Source: Candidatus Segatella albertsiae
GTDB lineage: Bacteria; Bacteroidota; Bacteroidia; Bacteroidales; Bacteroidaceae
Assembly: GCA_002451555.1 (NCBI GenBank)
Contig: DKCU01000110.1
Span: 1-44,879 of the forward strand
Length of the DNA: 44,879 bases
Reading direction: 5' to 3'
Position numbers and translations under genes: made by a program. The notes under the pieces were generated by a model. That model saw nothing but the letters and a program-made list of their open reading frames with translations. It searched no databases and was not told where the DNA came from. Of the stretch, positions 1 to 8,277 are shown piece by piece (positions within the stretch are counted from its first letter, which is position 1; each line of letters starts with the position of its first letter).

Positions 1-610
1 TGGTACAGCTGATGGCAGCGGCGCCTGCGCCGTTGACTACTATCTTGACATTCTTGATGTCTTTGCCTGCTACCTCCAAAGCATTCTTCAGTCCAGCAGC
101 CGAAATGATAGCTGTGCCGTGCTGGTCGTCGTGCATCACAGGGATGTCGAGAGTCTTCTTCAAACGTTCCTCGATGTAGAAACACTGAGGTGCCTTGATG
201 TCCTCTAGATTGATACCGCCGAAGGTTGGGGCGATCTTCTCTACAGTTTCACAGAATTTCTCTGGATCTTTCTCAGCGATTTCGATGTCGAATACATCCA
301 CTCCACCGTAGATTTTGAAGAGCAATCCCTTGCCTTCCATCACAGGCTTTCCGCTCATGGCGCCTATGTCGCCAAGTCCGAGCACGGCAGTGCCGTTGCT
401 GATAACGGCAACCAGATTGCCTTTGTCTGTGTACTTGTAAACGTCGTCTGGGTTTTGCTGAATCTCCAAGCATGGGAATGCCACGCCAGGTGAGTAAGCA
501 AGGCTCAGGTCTGTCTGTGTGTGATAAGGTTTTGTTGGCTTAACCTCAATCTTACCAGGACGGCCAGATTCGTGATATTCGAGCGCCGCCTCTTTTGTGA
601 TTTTTACCAT
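1..610 (-). CDS. maeB: NADP-dependent malic enzyme, N-terminal part (runs off the window)
   Basis: Decarboxylates malate to pyruvate with reduction of NAD(P), in the cytoplasm. Only the first 203 codons lie in the window. Visible are the malic-enzyme N-terminal motif AYSPGVA (residues 39-44), the metal-site region VMHDDQHGTA (158-167) and the start of the NAD(P)-binding fold, VVNGAGAAA (191-199). The start is the ATG at 610; upstream, a good -7 box reads on the same strand (684-691). The family in Bacteroidetes often has a C-terminal phosphotransacetylase-like domain (total about 760 residues), which cannot be seen here. The gene is transcribed away from the TetR gene next door, so the two share a divergent regulatory region. 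Confidence 0.9.
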   Translation of the reverse strand, partial: MVKITKEAALEYHESGRPGKIEVKPTKPYHTQTDLSLAYSPGVAFPCLEIQQNPDDVYKYTDKGNLVAVISNGTAVLGLGDIGAMSGKPVMEGKGLLFKIYGGVDVFDIEIAEKDPEKFCETVEKIAPTFGGINLEDIKAPQCFYIEERLKKTLDIPVMHDDQHGTAIISAAGLKNALEVAGKDIKNVKIVVNGAGAAAISCT

Positions 611-683
611 AACAATATATTGGTTTAAAGTTTCTATTTCTTACAGATTGCCGCAAAAACGGATGAAATCCTAAAAGTTTATG

Positions 684-691
684 CAAAGGTA
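684..691 (-). promoter_or_regulatory. -7 promoter box for the malic enzyme gene
   Basis: On the minus strand this reads TACCTTTG, the Bacteroidetes -7 consensus TAnnTTTG. It lies about 75 bp upstream of the malic enzyme ATG. No clear -33 TTTG is seen at the usual distance. Confidence 0.55.
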
Positions 692-734
692 ATAAAAAAC
701 TTATTAAAATAAGATGGTTTTTTAATTTTTTTTG

Positions 735-742
735 TAACTTTG
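735..742 (+). promoter_or_regulatory. -7 promoter box for the TetR regulator
   Basis: TAACTTTG matches TAnnTTTG and sits 27 bp before the ATG at 770, giving a short leader. It also shows that the in-frame TTG at 740 is part of the promoter and not the start codon. Confidence 0.6.
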
Positions 743-769
743 CACAAAAAACAAGAACATTCGAGAAAA

Positions 770-1387
770 ATGAGTGAAATTAATGATTATCGCAAAGAGT
801 TGAAGAGCAAAATAGTGGATTATGCTATGCCTGAGTTTTATAAGCGAGGAATCAAGTCTGTGAAGATGGATGAGATTTCTCAGGGACTTCATGTCTCCAA
901 GCGTACGGTATATGAAATCTTTGGTGACAAGGAGGAGTTGCTCTTGGAAGGTTTGAAGCTGAAAGACCAGGCTTTGCGTGTTCAGTTGGAAGAGTATGCT
1001 TGCAATCATGCGCACAATGTGATCGACATATTGGCTTATTTCTATAGGCTGCAGATGGAGTCGAATGGCTTGGTCGGTTCTGCTTTCTACGAGGAGATTC
1101 ATCGTATGCCACGAGTGATTGCTTATTTTCAGAAAGAGCATGAGCAAGAGCATGATGCGAGAATCAAATTTCTCGAGCAGGGCGTGAAGGAGGGCTTGTT
1201 TCGTGAAGACATCGACTATCGACTGACGATGGAGCTCATTCATGTGTCCATGAAGGAGATTATGCATCTGCAACTTTACAAGACTTATACCATGCAGACC
1301 ATATTTGACAATTTCTTCTTGGTCGTCATTCGTGGCTTTTGCACGGAACGTGGCTTGGAAATGCTGAACAAGGCGATCGGTGAGTGA
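770..1387 (+). CDS. TetR/AcrR family transcriptional regulator
   Basis: A 205-residue protein with an N-terminal TetR helix-turn-helix at about residues 30-55 (MDEISQGLHVSKRTVYEIF), followed by a mostly helical ligand-binding region, the usual size and layout of the family. The target and ligand are not evident. The start was placed at the ATG at 770 because an in-frame TTG 30 bp upstream overlaps the -7 promoter box. It is divergent from the malic enzyme gene and 180 bp ahead of the DUF2520 gene, so either could be a target, but no operator was identified. Family assignment is firm; function is unknown. Confidence 0.85.
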   Translation: MSEINDYRKELKSKIVDYAMPEFYKRGIKSVKMDEISQGLHVSKRTVYEIFGDKEELLLEGLKLKDQALRVQLEEYACNHAHNVIDILAYFYRLQMESNGLVGSAFYEEIHRMPRVIAYFQKEHEQEHDARIKFLEQGVKEGLFREDIDYRLTMELIHVSMKEIMHLQLYKTYTMQTIFDNFFLVVIRGFCTERGLEMLNKAIGE

Positions 1388-1567
1388 TATCATGTGTATA
1401 TAAAGCTGAATGATTAGGCTTTTGTATGATCATGCGCTTTTGTATATAATAACTTGATGACATATATGTATAATAAGATGCCCTATATATAATAAGGTGT
1501 AAGTATCTCATTAAGAAACCAGAGAAATAGGGAATCAATGTAATGTTACCAATAAAGGATAAATTAA

Positions 1568-2374
1568 ATGAAGATAGTCATAATAGGTGCTGGCAATTTG
1601 GCGACCAATCTCGCAAAGGCTTTGGTAAAAGTGGGACATCATATCGTTCAAGTCTATAGCCGAACCATGAAGTCTGCTGAGACTTTGGCGCATATCGTCG
1701 ATGCTGAGGCTGTGACGGACATTGCCAGTGTTTGTGCCGATGCTGATTTGTATGTCTTGTCAGTCAAGGACTCTGCTTTGGAAGGTTTGCTGGCTTCGCT
1801 TTGTCGGGGTAAGGAAGACAAGGTATTCTTGCATACGGCTGGTTCCATGCCGATGGATGTCTTTGCTGGTAAGGCGAAGCATTTTGGAGTCCTGTATCCT
1901 ATGCAGACTTTTTCGAAGAGCAAGGAAGTCGATTTCTCTGTCATTCCTTGTTTCGTAGAGTATAATGATCCTCAATCGCAAGCTATGATAGGGGACTTGG
2001 CTAATCAACTGAGCACCAAGGTTTTCAAACTCAGTAGCGAAGCCAGGAAATACCTGCATCTTTCTGCTGTCTTTGCGTGCAACTTCGCCAACCATTGTTA
2101 TGCGATCAGTCAGCAACTCTTGTCCAGTCATGGCATACCGTTTGAGGTGATGCTTCCGCTTATCGACGAGACGGCTCGCAAGGTGCATCAGCTTTCGCCA
2201 TTGGAGGCTCAGACGGGACCCGCAGTCAGGTATGATGAGAATATTATTCGAAACCAGTCTGCCCTGTTGGAAGACTCTCCTCTCATGAAGGAAATCTACG
2301 AGTTGATGAGCAAGGAGATTCATCTTTTCGCTGAAACGGGAAAAACTCCGCTTTCGGAAAAGCATGAGGGGTGA
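1568..2374 (+). CDS. Rossmann-fold and DUF2520 domain protein
   Basis: A 268-residue cytoplasmic protein. The N-terminus has a dinucleotide-binding glycine motif, IGAGNLATNLAKAL (residues 6-19), as in the F420/NADP oxidoreductase and pyrroline-5-carboxylate reductase superfamily; the C-terminal half (about 130-260) is the helical DUF2520 domain. The substrate is not known for this family. It is the first of three co-directional genes (DUF2520 protein, KdsC-type phosphatase, Maf) that probably form a transcription unit, although the 76-bp gap to the next gene is filled with a tandem repeat. It could be a dehydrogenase or reductase; sequence alone does not say which. Confidence 0.8.
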   Translation: MKIVIIGAGNLATNLAKALVKVGHHIVQVYSRTMKSAETLAHIVDAEAVTDIASVCADADLYVLSVKDSALEGLLASLCRGKEDKVFLHTAGSMPMDVFAGKAKHFGVLYPMQTFSKSKEVDFSVIPCFVEYNDPQSQAMIGDLANQLSTKVFKLSSEARKYLHLSAVFACNFANHCYAISQQLLSSHGIPFEVMLPLIDETARKVHQLSPLEAQTGPAVRYDENIIRNQSALLEDSPLMKEIYELMSKEIHLFAETGKTPLSEKHEG

Positions 2375-2394
2375 CGAGATTATTGTACAAAGCG

Positions 2395-2450
2395 CAAGAT
2401 TCGACATGCAAGATTTGACAAGTTAAATTTGACATACAAGATTTGAATAT
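2395..2450 (+). repeat. 14-bp tandem repeat, four copies, ending at the kdsC start codon
   Basis: Four consecutive 14-mers start at 2395, 2409, 2423 and 2437. Copies 1, 2 and 4 begin CAAGATT; copy 3 is TTAAATTTGACATA. The consensus is CAAGATTTGACATG. The last copy ends at 2450 and the ATG follows at 2451, so the array forms the whole proximal leader of the next gene. Copy number changes would alter leader length by multiples of 14. Confidence 0.75.
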
Positions 2451-2969
2451 ATGATTTCTTATGATTTGAAAAAGATTAAAGCCATCGTCTTTGATGTGGA
2501 TGGAGTCCTGTCACGGCAAACCATCACTTTGTCGCATGATGGTGAACCACTTCGAACGGTAAACATCAAGGATGGTTATGCCATTCAGTTGGCGCAAAAG
2601 CTTGGCTTGAGAATTGCCATCCTGACGGGTGGTAAGACCGAGGCCATTCGAGTACGCTACGCTGGTCTTGGCGTGGAAGATATTTTCATGGGATGCGCCG
2701 TCAAGGTGCGTACATATCAAGATTTTTTGGAAAAGTACCAACTTGGGAATGAAGAGGTGTTGTACATGGGCGATGACATCCCCGACTATGAGGTGATGCG
2801 TCTCTGCGGATGTCCTTGCTGTCCTGCCGATGCCTGTCCTGACATCAAGGACATTTCTTCCTACGTCTCCTCTTGCAATGGCGGCGAGGGCTGTGGACGC
2901 GATGTCATCGAACAGGTCTTGCGTGCCCAGGGAAAATGGCTTGCCGATTCCAAGGCGTTTGGGTGGTAA
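2451..2969 (+). CDS. kdsC: KdsC-type HAD phosphatase (3-deoxy-D-manno-octulosonate 8-phosphate phosphatase family)
   Basis: A 172-residue HAD-superfamily hydrolase of the small, capless KdsC type. It carries the nucleophile motif VFDVDGV (Asp15 and Asp17), motif II ILTGGK (about residues 57-62) and the acidic motif MGDDIPDYEVM (about 106-116). KdsC removes phosphate from KDO-8-phosphate in lipopolysaccharide inner-core synthesis. kdsB, the next enzyme of the pathway, is in this same window at 9.8-10.6 kb, which supports the role, though some KdsC-like proteins act on other phosphosugars. It is followed 17 bp later by maf. The leader is a 14-bp tandem repeat. Confidence 0.8.
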   Translation: MISYDLKKIKAIVFDVDGVLSRQTITLSHDGEPLRTVNIKDGYAIQLAQKLGLRIAILTGGKTEAIRVRYAGLGVEDIFMGCAVKVRTYQDFLEKYQLGNEEVLYMGDDIPDYEVMRLCGCPCCPADACPDIKDISSYVSSCNGGEGCGRDVIEQVLRAQGKWLADSKAFGW

Positions 2970-2986
2970 TAGGACAATAAACAGAA

Positions 2987-3688
2987 ATGGACAATACAGG
3001 AGACATGAATAATAAAATGAACGATCAAAAATATAAAGTCTTTTTAGCCAGTAATTCCCCACGTCGTAGGGAACTTTTGGCGGGGTTGGACATACCTTTC
3101 GAAGTGAAGGTGATCCCCGACATCGACGAAAGCTATCCAGCCACTTTGGATGCTTATGAGGTGGCGGGATTTATCTCTCGGAAGAAAGCCGCAGCATACC
3201 ATGGCCTTTTGGCGCAATACGCTGGTCAGAACGGTTTCTTGAAAAATGAGAATGAAGCGCGAGTCGTACCTCTCGTCATTACAGCCGATACCGTTGTCAT
3301 AGCTCCTGCGGATAGTCGTGCGGAAGAAGAACAAGCGAATCTTGTGTCAGAAAAGCCAGTCATCCTGGGCAAACCAAAAGATGCCGATGAGGCGAGGGCT
3401 ATGTTGAGACTGCTGAGCGGCAAGACCCATCATGTGGTCACTGGCGTATGCTTGACCACCTTGGAGAAACAAAGAAACTTTTCCGTTACCACGGAAGTTA
3501 CTTTCAAGAACTTGACCGACCAGGAGATAGATTACTATATCGAGCATTACAAGCCGTTCGACAAGGCTGGAGCCTATGGCATACAGGAATGGATAGGCTA
3601 TATCGGTTGTACGGGCTTGAAGGGGAGTTACTACAATGTCATGGGACTTCCGGTGCAACGCATCTATGAAGAAATGAAGAATTTGTAG
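2987..3688 (+). CDS. maf: Maf family nucleoside triphosphate pyrophosphatase
   Basis: A 233-residue protein of the Maf/HAM1-like fold. It has the N-terminal motif LASNSPRRRELL (about residues 20-31), the ITADTVV segment (about 103-109) and the DKAGAYGIQ motif near residue 192, which is typical of the YhdE subgroup that hydrolyses dTTP, UTP and modified pyrimidine nucleotides. Maf proteins are thought to clean nucleotide pools or restrain division. In-frame ATG codons at 3005 and 3017 are alternative starts, and 3017 would fit the family length best. Likely co-transcribed with the two genes upstream. Slightly long because of an insert around residues 80-120. Confidence 0.88.
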   Translation: MDNTGDMNNKMNDQKYKVFLASNSPRRRELLAGLDIPFEVKVIPDIDESYPATLDAYEVAGFISRKKAAAYHGLLAQYAGQNGFLKNENEARVVPLVITADTVVIAPADSRAEEEQANLVSEKPVILGKPKDADEARAMLRLLSGKTHHVVTGVCLTTLEKQRNFSVTTEVTFKNLTDQEIDYYIEHYKPFDKAGAYGIQEWIGYIGCTGLKGSYYNVMGLPVQRIYEEMKNL

Positions 3689-3724
3689 TATAAATATGCA
3701 ATTTAGATTTTTTTAATTTAATAC

Positions 3725-3757
3725 TTTGCCCTATCTCGCAAATTATAAGTATCTTTG
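3725..3757 (+). promoter_or_regulatory. Promoter of the Fur-family gene
   Basis: TTTG at 3725-3728 and TATCTTTG at 3750-3757 are separated by 21 bp, a complete Bacteroidetes-type promoter. The ATG follows at 3784. Confidence 0.65.
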
Positions 3758-3783
3758 TGCGTTTTATGTAACTAACGAAGTAT

Positions 3784-4251
3784 ATGAAAGATAATGTGAA
3801 GGCCAAAGTGAGGGGCATTTTGGATACCTATCTGGAGACGAACCAACACCGTAAGACTCCTGAACGATATGCCATCCTCGATGCGGTTTATAGTATGAAA
3901 GGGCATTTCTCGCTCGAAGAATTGGGCGAGTTGTTGGAGAGGGAACATTTCCGTGTGAGTCGAGCGACTCTCTACAACACGATGCACTTGTTTATAGAGC
4001 TTCGGCTTGTCGTGCGCCATAGTTTGGTGGATGGTACTAAGTATGAGGCCAGTCTCAACAATGACAATCATGTGCATCAAGTATGTACTGTATGTGGCAA
4101 GGTGACGGAGATACAAGCTCCCTTGGTGACAGAAGCCATCAATGAAACCAAGTTGCAGCGCTTTAGGCGGGATGCCTTCGCACTCTATATATATGGAGTC
4201 TGTAGCACATGCCAGGCAAAGCTCACTAGGAAGCGTAATATGGTCAAGTAG
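3784..4251 (+). CDS. Fur family metal-responsive transcriptional regulator
   Basis: A 155-residue protein with an N-terminal winged helix including the recognition helix VSRATLYNTMHLF (about residues 58-70), and a C-terminal dimerization domain with metal ligands: HVHQVCTVCGK (about 95-105) and a second C-x-x-C, CSTC, near residue 138. This four-cysteine structural zinc site is usual for Fur/PerR/Zur proteins. The signal sensed (Fe, Zn, Mn or peroxide) cannot be read from sequence. It has its own promoter and lies 47 bp upstream of purA, so read-through into purA is possible. Confidence 0.88.
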   Translation: MKDNVKAKVRGILDTYLETNQHRKTPERYAILDAVYSMKGHFSLEELGELLEREHFRVSRATLYNTMHLFIELRLVVRHSLVDGTKYEASLNNDNHVHQVCTVCGKVTEIQAPLVTEAINETKLQRFRRDAFALYIYGVCSTCQAKLTRKRNMVK

Positions 4252-4298
4252 AAACATAAATTTGAACAAATAGATAAGTCTAAATAACTATTTATAAA

Positions 4299-5573
4299 AT
4301 GAACACAGGTAAAGTAGATGTCCTGCTGGGTCTGCAGTGGGGCGATGAAGGTAAAGGTAAGGTGGTTGACGTGTTGACCCCTAAGTATGATGTAGTGGCT
4401 CGTTTTCAGGGTGGTCCAAATGCTGGCCATACTTTGGAGTTTGAAGGTCAGAAGTACGTTCTTCGCTCTATCCCTTCTGGTATCTTCCAGGGTGGTAAGG
4501 TGAATATCATTGGTAATGGTGTCGTTTTGGCTCCAGATCTCTTCATGCAAGAGGCCAAGGACTTGGAGAAGAGTGGCCACGACTTGAAGAGTCGTCTCCA
4601 TATCTCAAAGAAGGCTCATCTTATCATGCCTACCCATCGTGTGCTCGATGCAGCAATTGAGGCTTCCAAAGGCAAGAACAAGGTGGGTACTACCGGCAAG
4701 GGCATAGGTCCTACTTATACTGACAAGGTGAGCCGCACGGGTCTTCGTGTGGGTGACATCCTCGATAATTTCCAGGAGAAGTATGAGGCTCATAAGGCAT
4801 TGCACCTGAAGCAAATAGCTTCACTTGGCTATACTGATTTTGACATCACTGAGGTGGAGAAGACTTGGATGGAAGGCATCGAGTACTTGAAGCAGTTCCA
4901 GATTGTCGATAGCGAAGTGGAAATCAACAAGGTGCTTCGTTCTGGCAAGGACATTCTTTGCGAGGGTGCCCAGGGTACGATGCTTGATGTCGATTTCGGC
5001 TCTTATCCTTTTGTTACTTCTTCCAATACTATCTGTGCGGGTGCTTGCATCGGCTTGGGTATCGGTCCTAATAAGATTGGCAATGTGTATGGTATCATGA
5101 AGGCTTATTGTACTCGTGTCGGCGCTGGTCCTTTCCCTACGGAGTTGTTTGATGAGACGGGTGCCAAGATTCGTGACCTCGGTCATGAGTATGGTGCAGT
5201 GACGGGCCGTGAGCGTCGCTGTGGCTGGTGCGACCTCGTGCAGTTGAAGTACTCTGTGATGGTGAATGGTGTTACCGAACTTATCATGATGAAGAGTGAT
5301 GTGCTCGATGGCTTCGATACCATTAAGGCTTGTGTTGGTTATAAGTTGAAGGATGGTACTGTAACTACGGATTTCCCTTACGAGATTGACGACGTAGAGC
5401 CTGTTTATAAGGAATTCAAGGGTTGGAAGACAGACATGACCAAGTTTACCTCTGAGGATCAGTTCCCACAGGAGTTCAAGGACTATGTCGCTTTCGTCGA
5501 GGACTTCTTGGAGACCAAGATTGGTATCATCTCCATTGGTCCAGACCGTGAGCAGACCATCGTGAGAAAATAA
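4299..5573 (+). CDS. purA: Adenylosuccinate synthetase
   Basis: Joins IMP and aspartate using GTP to give adenylosuccinate, the first committed step to AMP, in the cytoplasm. The 424-residue length is that of the family. The N-terminal GTP-binding P-loop variant LQWGDEGKGK (about residues 11-20), the NAGHT motif (about 41-45), TTGKGIGPTY near 130 and the arginine-rich TGRERRCGW (about 304-312) are all intact. It is followed 45 bp later by hisS in the same direction. Confidence 0.97.
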   Translation: MNTGKVDVLLGLQWGDEGKGKVVDVLTPKYDVVARFQGGPNAGHTLEFEGQKYVLRSIPSGIFQGGKVNIIGNGVVLAPDLFMQEAKDLEKSGHDLKSRLHISKKAHLIMPTHRVLDAAIEASKGKNKVGTTGKGIGPTYTDKVSRTGLRVGDILDNFQEKYEAHKALHLKQIASLGYTDFDITEVEKTWMEGIEYLKQFQIVDSEVEINKVLRSGKDILCEGAQGTMLDVDFGSYPFVTSSNTICAGACIGLGIGPNKIGNVYGIMKAYCTRVGAGPFPTELFDETGAKIRDLGHEYGAVTGRERRCGWCDLVQLKYSVMVNGVTELIMMKSDVLDGFDTIKACVGYKLKDGTVTTDFPYEIDDVEPVYKEFKGWKTDMTKFTSEDQFPQEFKDYVAFVEDFLETKIGIISIGPDREQTIVRK

Positions 5574-5618
5574 GGTGTACATACCTAAATTATTAATTAG
5601 TTAATTGTTAAATTAAAA

Positions 5619-6983
5619 ATGGCTCAGAAACCAAGTATTCCAAAGGGTACTCGTGACTTCGGTCCAGTCGAGATGGCCAAGCGCAATTACATCTTCAATA
5701 CAATTAAGGATGTATATGCCCTTTATGGATTTCAACAGATAGAAACTCCAGCCATGGAGACTCTTCATACCTTGATGGGTAAGTATGGTGAGGAGGGCGA
5801 CAAACTGCTCTTCAAGATTCTCAACTCGGGCGATTATATGAATAAGGTAACCGATGAGGACTTGCATTCCTTGGGCTCATTGAAGTTGGCTGCCAAGCTT
5901 TGCGAGAAGGGATTGCGCTATGACTTGACCGTACCTTTCGCTCGCTATGTGGTTCAGCATCGTGAGGAGTTGCAGATGCCGTTCAAGCGTTATCAGATTC
6001 AGCCTGTTTGGCGTGCCGACCGACCTCAGAAAGGTCGCTATCGTGAATTTTACCAGTGCGATGCCGATGTCGTAGGTTCTGACTCTCTACTCAACGAGGT
6101 GGAGTTGATGCAGATTGTGGATACCGTCTTTACAAAATTTGGCGTACGTGTTTGCATCAAGATCAACAACCGTAAGATATTGACAGGTATCGCCGAGGTC
6201 ATTGGCGAAGCTGATAAAATCGTAGATATTACCGTTGCCATCGACAAACTCGATAAGATTGGCCTTGACAATGTAAACGATGAATTACGTGCCGATGGCA
6301 TCAGCGAGGAAGCTATCGAGAAGTTGCAGCCAATTATCTCTCTGTCAGGCTCTAACGACGAGAAACTTGAAGTGATTTCTAAGGTGCTCGAAGGTTCGGA
6401 GACTGGCTTGAAGGGTGTAGAGGAAACTAAGTTTATCTTGGACACCTTGAAGTCTGTTGGCTTGAAGAATGAGATAGAGTTAGACTTGACCTTGGCTCGT
6501 GGTTTGAACTATTATACAGGAGCCATCTTCGAGGTGAAGGCACTGGATACACCGATGGGTAGTATTACGGGTGGTGGTCGTTATGACAACCTCACCGGTA
6601 TCTTTGGTCTTCCAGGACTTAGTGGTGTGGGAATTTCATTTGGTGCCGACCGCATCTATGATGTACTCAATGCCCTTGACCTTTATCCAAAGGAGGCGGT
6701 CAATTCTACACAAGTTCTGTTTATTAATTTCGGTGAGAAGGAGACAGCCTATTGTTTGCCTATCGTTCGACAAACTCGTGAGGCAGGTATCCGTGCTGAG
6801 ATCTTCCCTGATAAGGCAAAGATGAAGAAACAGATGAGCTATGCTAATGCCAAGAACATTCCATTTGTCGTTTTGGCAGGTGAGAATGAGATTGAGCAAG
6901 GCAAAGTGACATTAAAGAATATGGAAAGTGGTGAACAGTCTTTGGTTTCGGCTGAAGAACTGATTGCTACTATCAAGCATTAG
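5619..6983 (+). CDS. hisS: Histidyl-tRNA synthetase
   Basis: Charges tRNA(His). A 454-residue class II synthetase with motif 1 in the N-terminus, motif 2 PVWRADRPQKGRYREFYQCD (about residues 130-149), the histidine-specific ARGLNYYTG segment near 295 and the GGGRYDNL motif near 320, followed by a C-terminal anticodon-binding domain (about 360-450). A strong hairpin terminator follows at 7060-7090. Nothing is missing. Confidence 0.97.
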   Translation: MAQKPSIPKGTRDFGPVEMAKRNYIFNTIKDVYALYGFQQIETPAMETLHTLMGKYGEEGDKLLFKILNSGDYMNKVTDEDLHSLGSLKLAAKLCEKGLRYDLTVPFARYVVQHREELQMPFKRYQIQPVWRADRPQKGRYREFYQCDADVVGSDSLLNEVELMQIVDTVFTKFGVRVCIKINNRKILTGIAEVIGEADKIVDITVAIDKLDKIGLDNVNDELRADGISEEAIEKLQPIISLSGSNDEKLEVISKVLEGSETGLKGVEETKFILDTLKSVGLKNEIELDLTLARGLNYYTGAIFEVKALDTPMGSITGGGRYDNLTGIFGLPGLSGVGISFGADRIYDVLNALDLYPKEAVNSTQVLFINFGEKETAYCLPIVRQTREAGIRAEIFPDKAKMKKQMSYANAKNIPFVVLAGENEIEQGKVTLKNMESGEQSLVSAEELIATIKH

Positions 6984-7059
6984 TTTTTAGTTAGTGCATT
7001 TCCAGTTGTGAAACTCGAAATGTGTTTCGGATTGTGAAATTCGAATATGACTTTTTTCG

Positions 7060-7091
7060 AGGGCAGGCCGTTGGGCCTTGCCCCCTTTTTG
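7060..7091 (+). terminator. Rho-independent terminator after hisS
   Basis: GGGCAGGCC, a GTT-containing loop and GGCCTTGCCC form a GC-rich stem with one bulge, followed by CCTTTTT. Confidence 0.75.
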
Positions 7092-7133
7092 TTGGAATGA
7101 TTTTGTGTGTTAATAACTAAAACAAATTGAAAC

Positions 7134-8126
7134 ATGAAAAAGTTTATAACATGGTTTTGTTGTATGTGCTTGATGCTCATGATGACGTCAAGTAGTAAGG
7201 TTACAACCATTTTCGTGATTGGCGATTCCACTGCCGCCGAGAAGAGTAATCCGCAGAAGAATCCTGAACGGGGTTGGGGGATGGTGCTGCAAGGTTGTTT
7301 CGACGAAAAAATCATCGTTGATAATCACGCAGTCAATGGCCGCAGTTCTAAGAGCTTCATCGATGAGGGTAGATGGCAAAACGTGTTGGATAAAATCAAA
7401 CCGGGTGACTATGTCTTCATTCAGTTCGGACATAATGACGAGAAACCGAAGCCTGATCGCCATACTGATCCCGAGACGACTTTTGCCGCCAATCTGCGTC
7501 GTTATGTGAATGAGACGAGGGCCAAGGGTGGAATCCCGGTACTGTTTAATGCCGTAGTTCGTCGTTGTTGGTATGTCGAGAAAGATACGAATGATGACGA
7601 TGAGAAACTACGTAACACAGTATATGGCGATGAAGAGAAGGTGAACAGCGATACTTTGGTGGATACCCATGGTGCTTATGTTGTCGTACCTGGTAAGGTG
7701 GCCAAGGAGATGAATGTGCCTTTTGTGGATGCCACCAAGGTAACCCATGACATTGAGACGGGCTTGGGAGTTGTAGGAAGCCGCAAGCTCCACATGTGGT
7801 TCAAACCTGGTGAAAATCCTAACATCCCTAAGGGGAGACAGGACAATACGCACTATAATGTCTATGGTGCTCATGTGATAGCCAATGCCTTGGTGGATGC
7901 CATCGCCGAGAAAGTGCCTGCGCTTAAGAAGCATGTCCGTCATTATGATTATGTGGTGTCTAAGGCCGGGCGTGGAAATTATCTTTCATTGCAAGCTGCA
8001 GTTGATGCTGTGCCTGTAGGCGAAAAGGCAAAAGTGTTGGTCCTAGATGGAAAATGGAAGAAGCCTGCACGGATGGAAGGAAAGAAAATCAAATTCGTCA
8101 AGCCATTTGGTGCAACGATAGAATAG
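7134..8126 (+). CDS. Secreted SGNH/GDSL esterase (rhamnogalacturonan acetylesterase type) with truncated pectinesterase-like tail
   Basis: A 330-residue exported protein with a signal peptide (residues 1 to about 21). The SGNH blocks are intact: VIGDSTAAE with nucleophile Ser32, NGR at 68-70, GHND at 99-102, and the Asp237/His240 pair in RQDNTHYNVYGA. This is the carbohydrate esterase family 12 layout, which removes acetyl groups from pectic sugars. From residue 270 the sequence changes to YDYVVSKAGRGNY...LQAAVDAVP, which resembles the first strand and turn of a CE8 pectin methylesterase beta-helix, but the protein stops 60 residues later, before any CE8 catalytic residue. Its place after hisS does not suggest a polysaccharide utilization locus. 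The esterase call is strong; substrate is inferred. Confidence 0.85.
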   Translation: MKKFITWFCCMCLMLMMTSSSKVTTIFVIGDSTAAEKSNPQKNPERGWGMVLQGCFDEKIIVDNHAVNGRSSKSFIDEGRWQNVLDKIKPGDYVFIQFGHNDEKPKPDRHTDPETTFAANLRRYVNETRAKGGIPVLFNAVVRRCWYVEKDTNDDDEKLRNTVYGDEEKVNSDTLVDTHGAYVVVPGKVAKEMNVPFVDATKVTHDIETGLGVVGSRKLHMWFKPGENPNIPKGRQDNTHYNVYGAHVIANALVDAIAEKVPALKKHVRHYDYVVSKAGRGNYLSLQAAVDAVPVGEKAKVLVLDGKWKKPARMEGKKIKFVKPFGATIE

Positions 8127-8177
8127 TAAAAATAGGCTTGTGCTATTTGACCAACCAAAATCGGGAAATGAAATTTT

Positions 8178-8231
8178 GTGCGGTTTTTGTGCGGTTTTTG
8201 TGCGGTGCTTTGCAAGCACCGCACTTTTTAT
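8178..8231 (+). terminator. Rho-independent terminator preceded by an 11-bp triplication
   Basis: The stem GTGCGGTGCTT/AAGCACCGCAC with loop TGC (8200-8224) is perfect and is followed by six Ts. GTGCGG occurs at 8178, 8189 and 8200, separated each time by TTTTT, so the left arm is the last of three 11-bp repeats. Confidence 0.85.
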
Positions 8232-8277
8232 TTAGTTTATATTCAGATAGTTACAACCACTTCGTGCGGTGTGCTGT

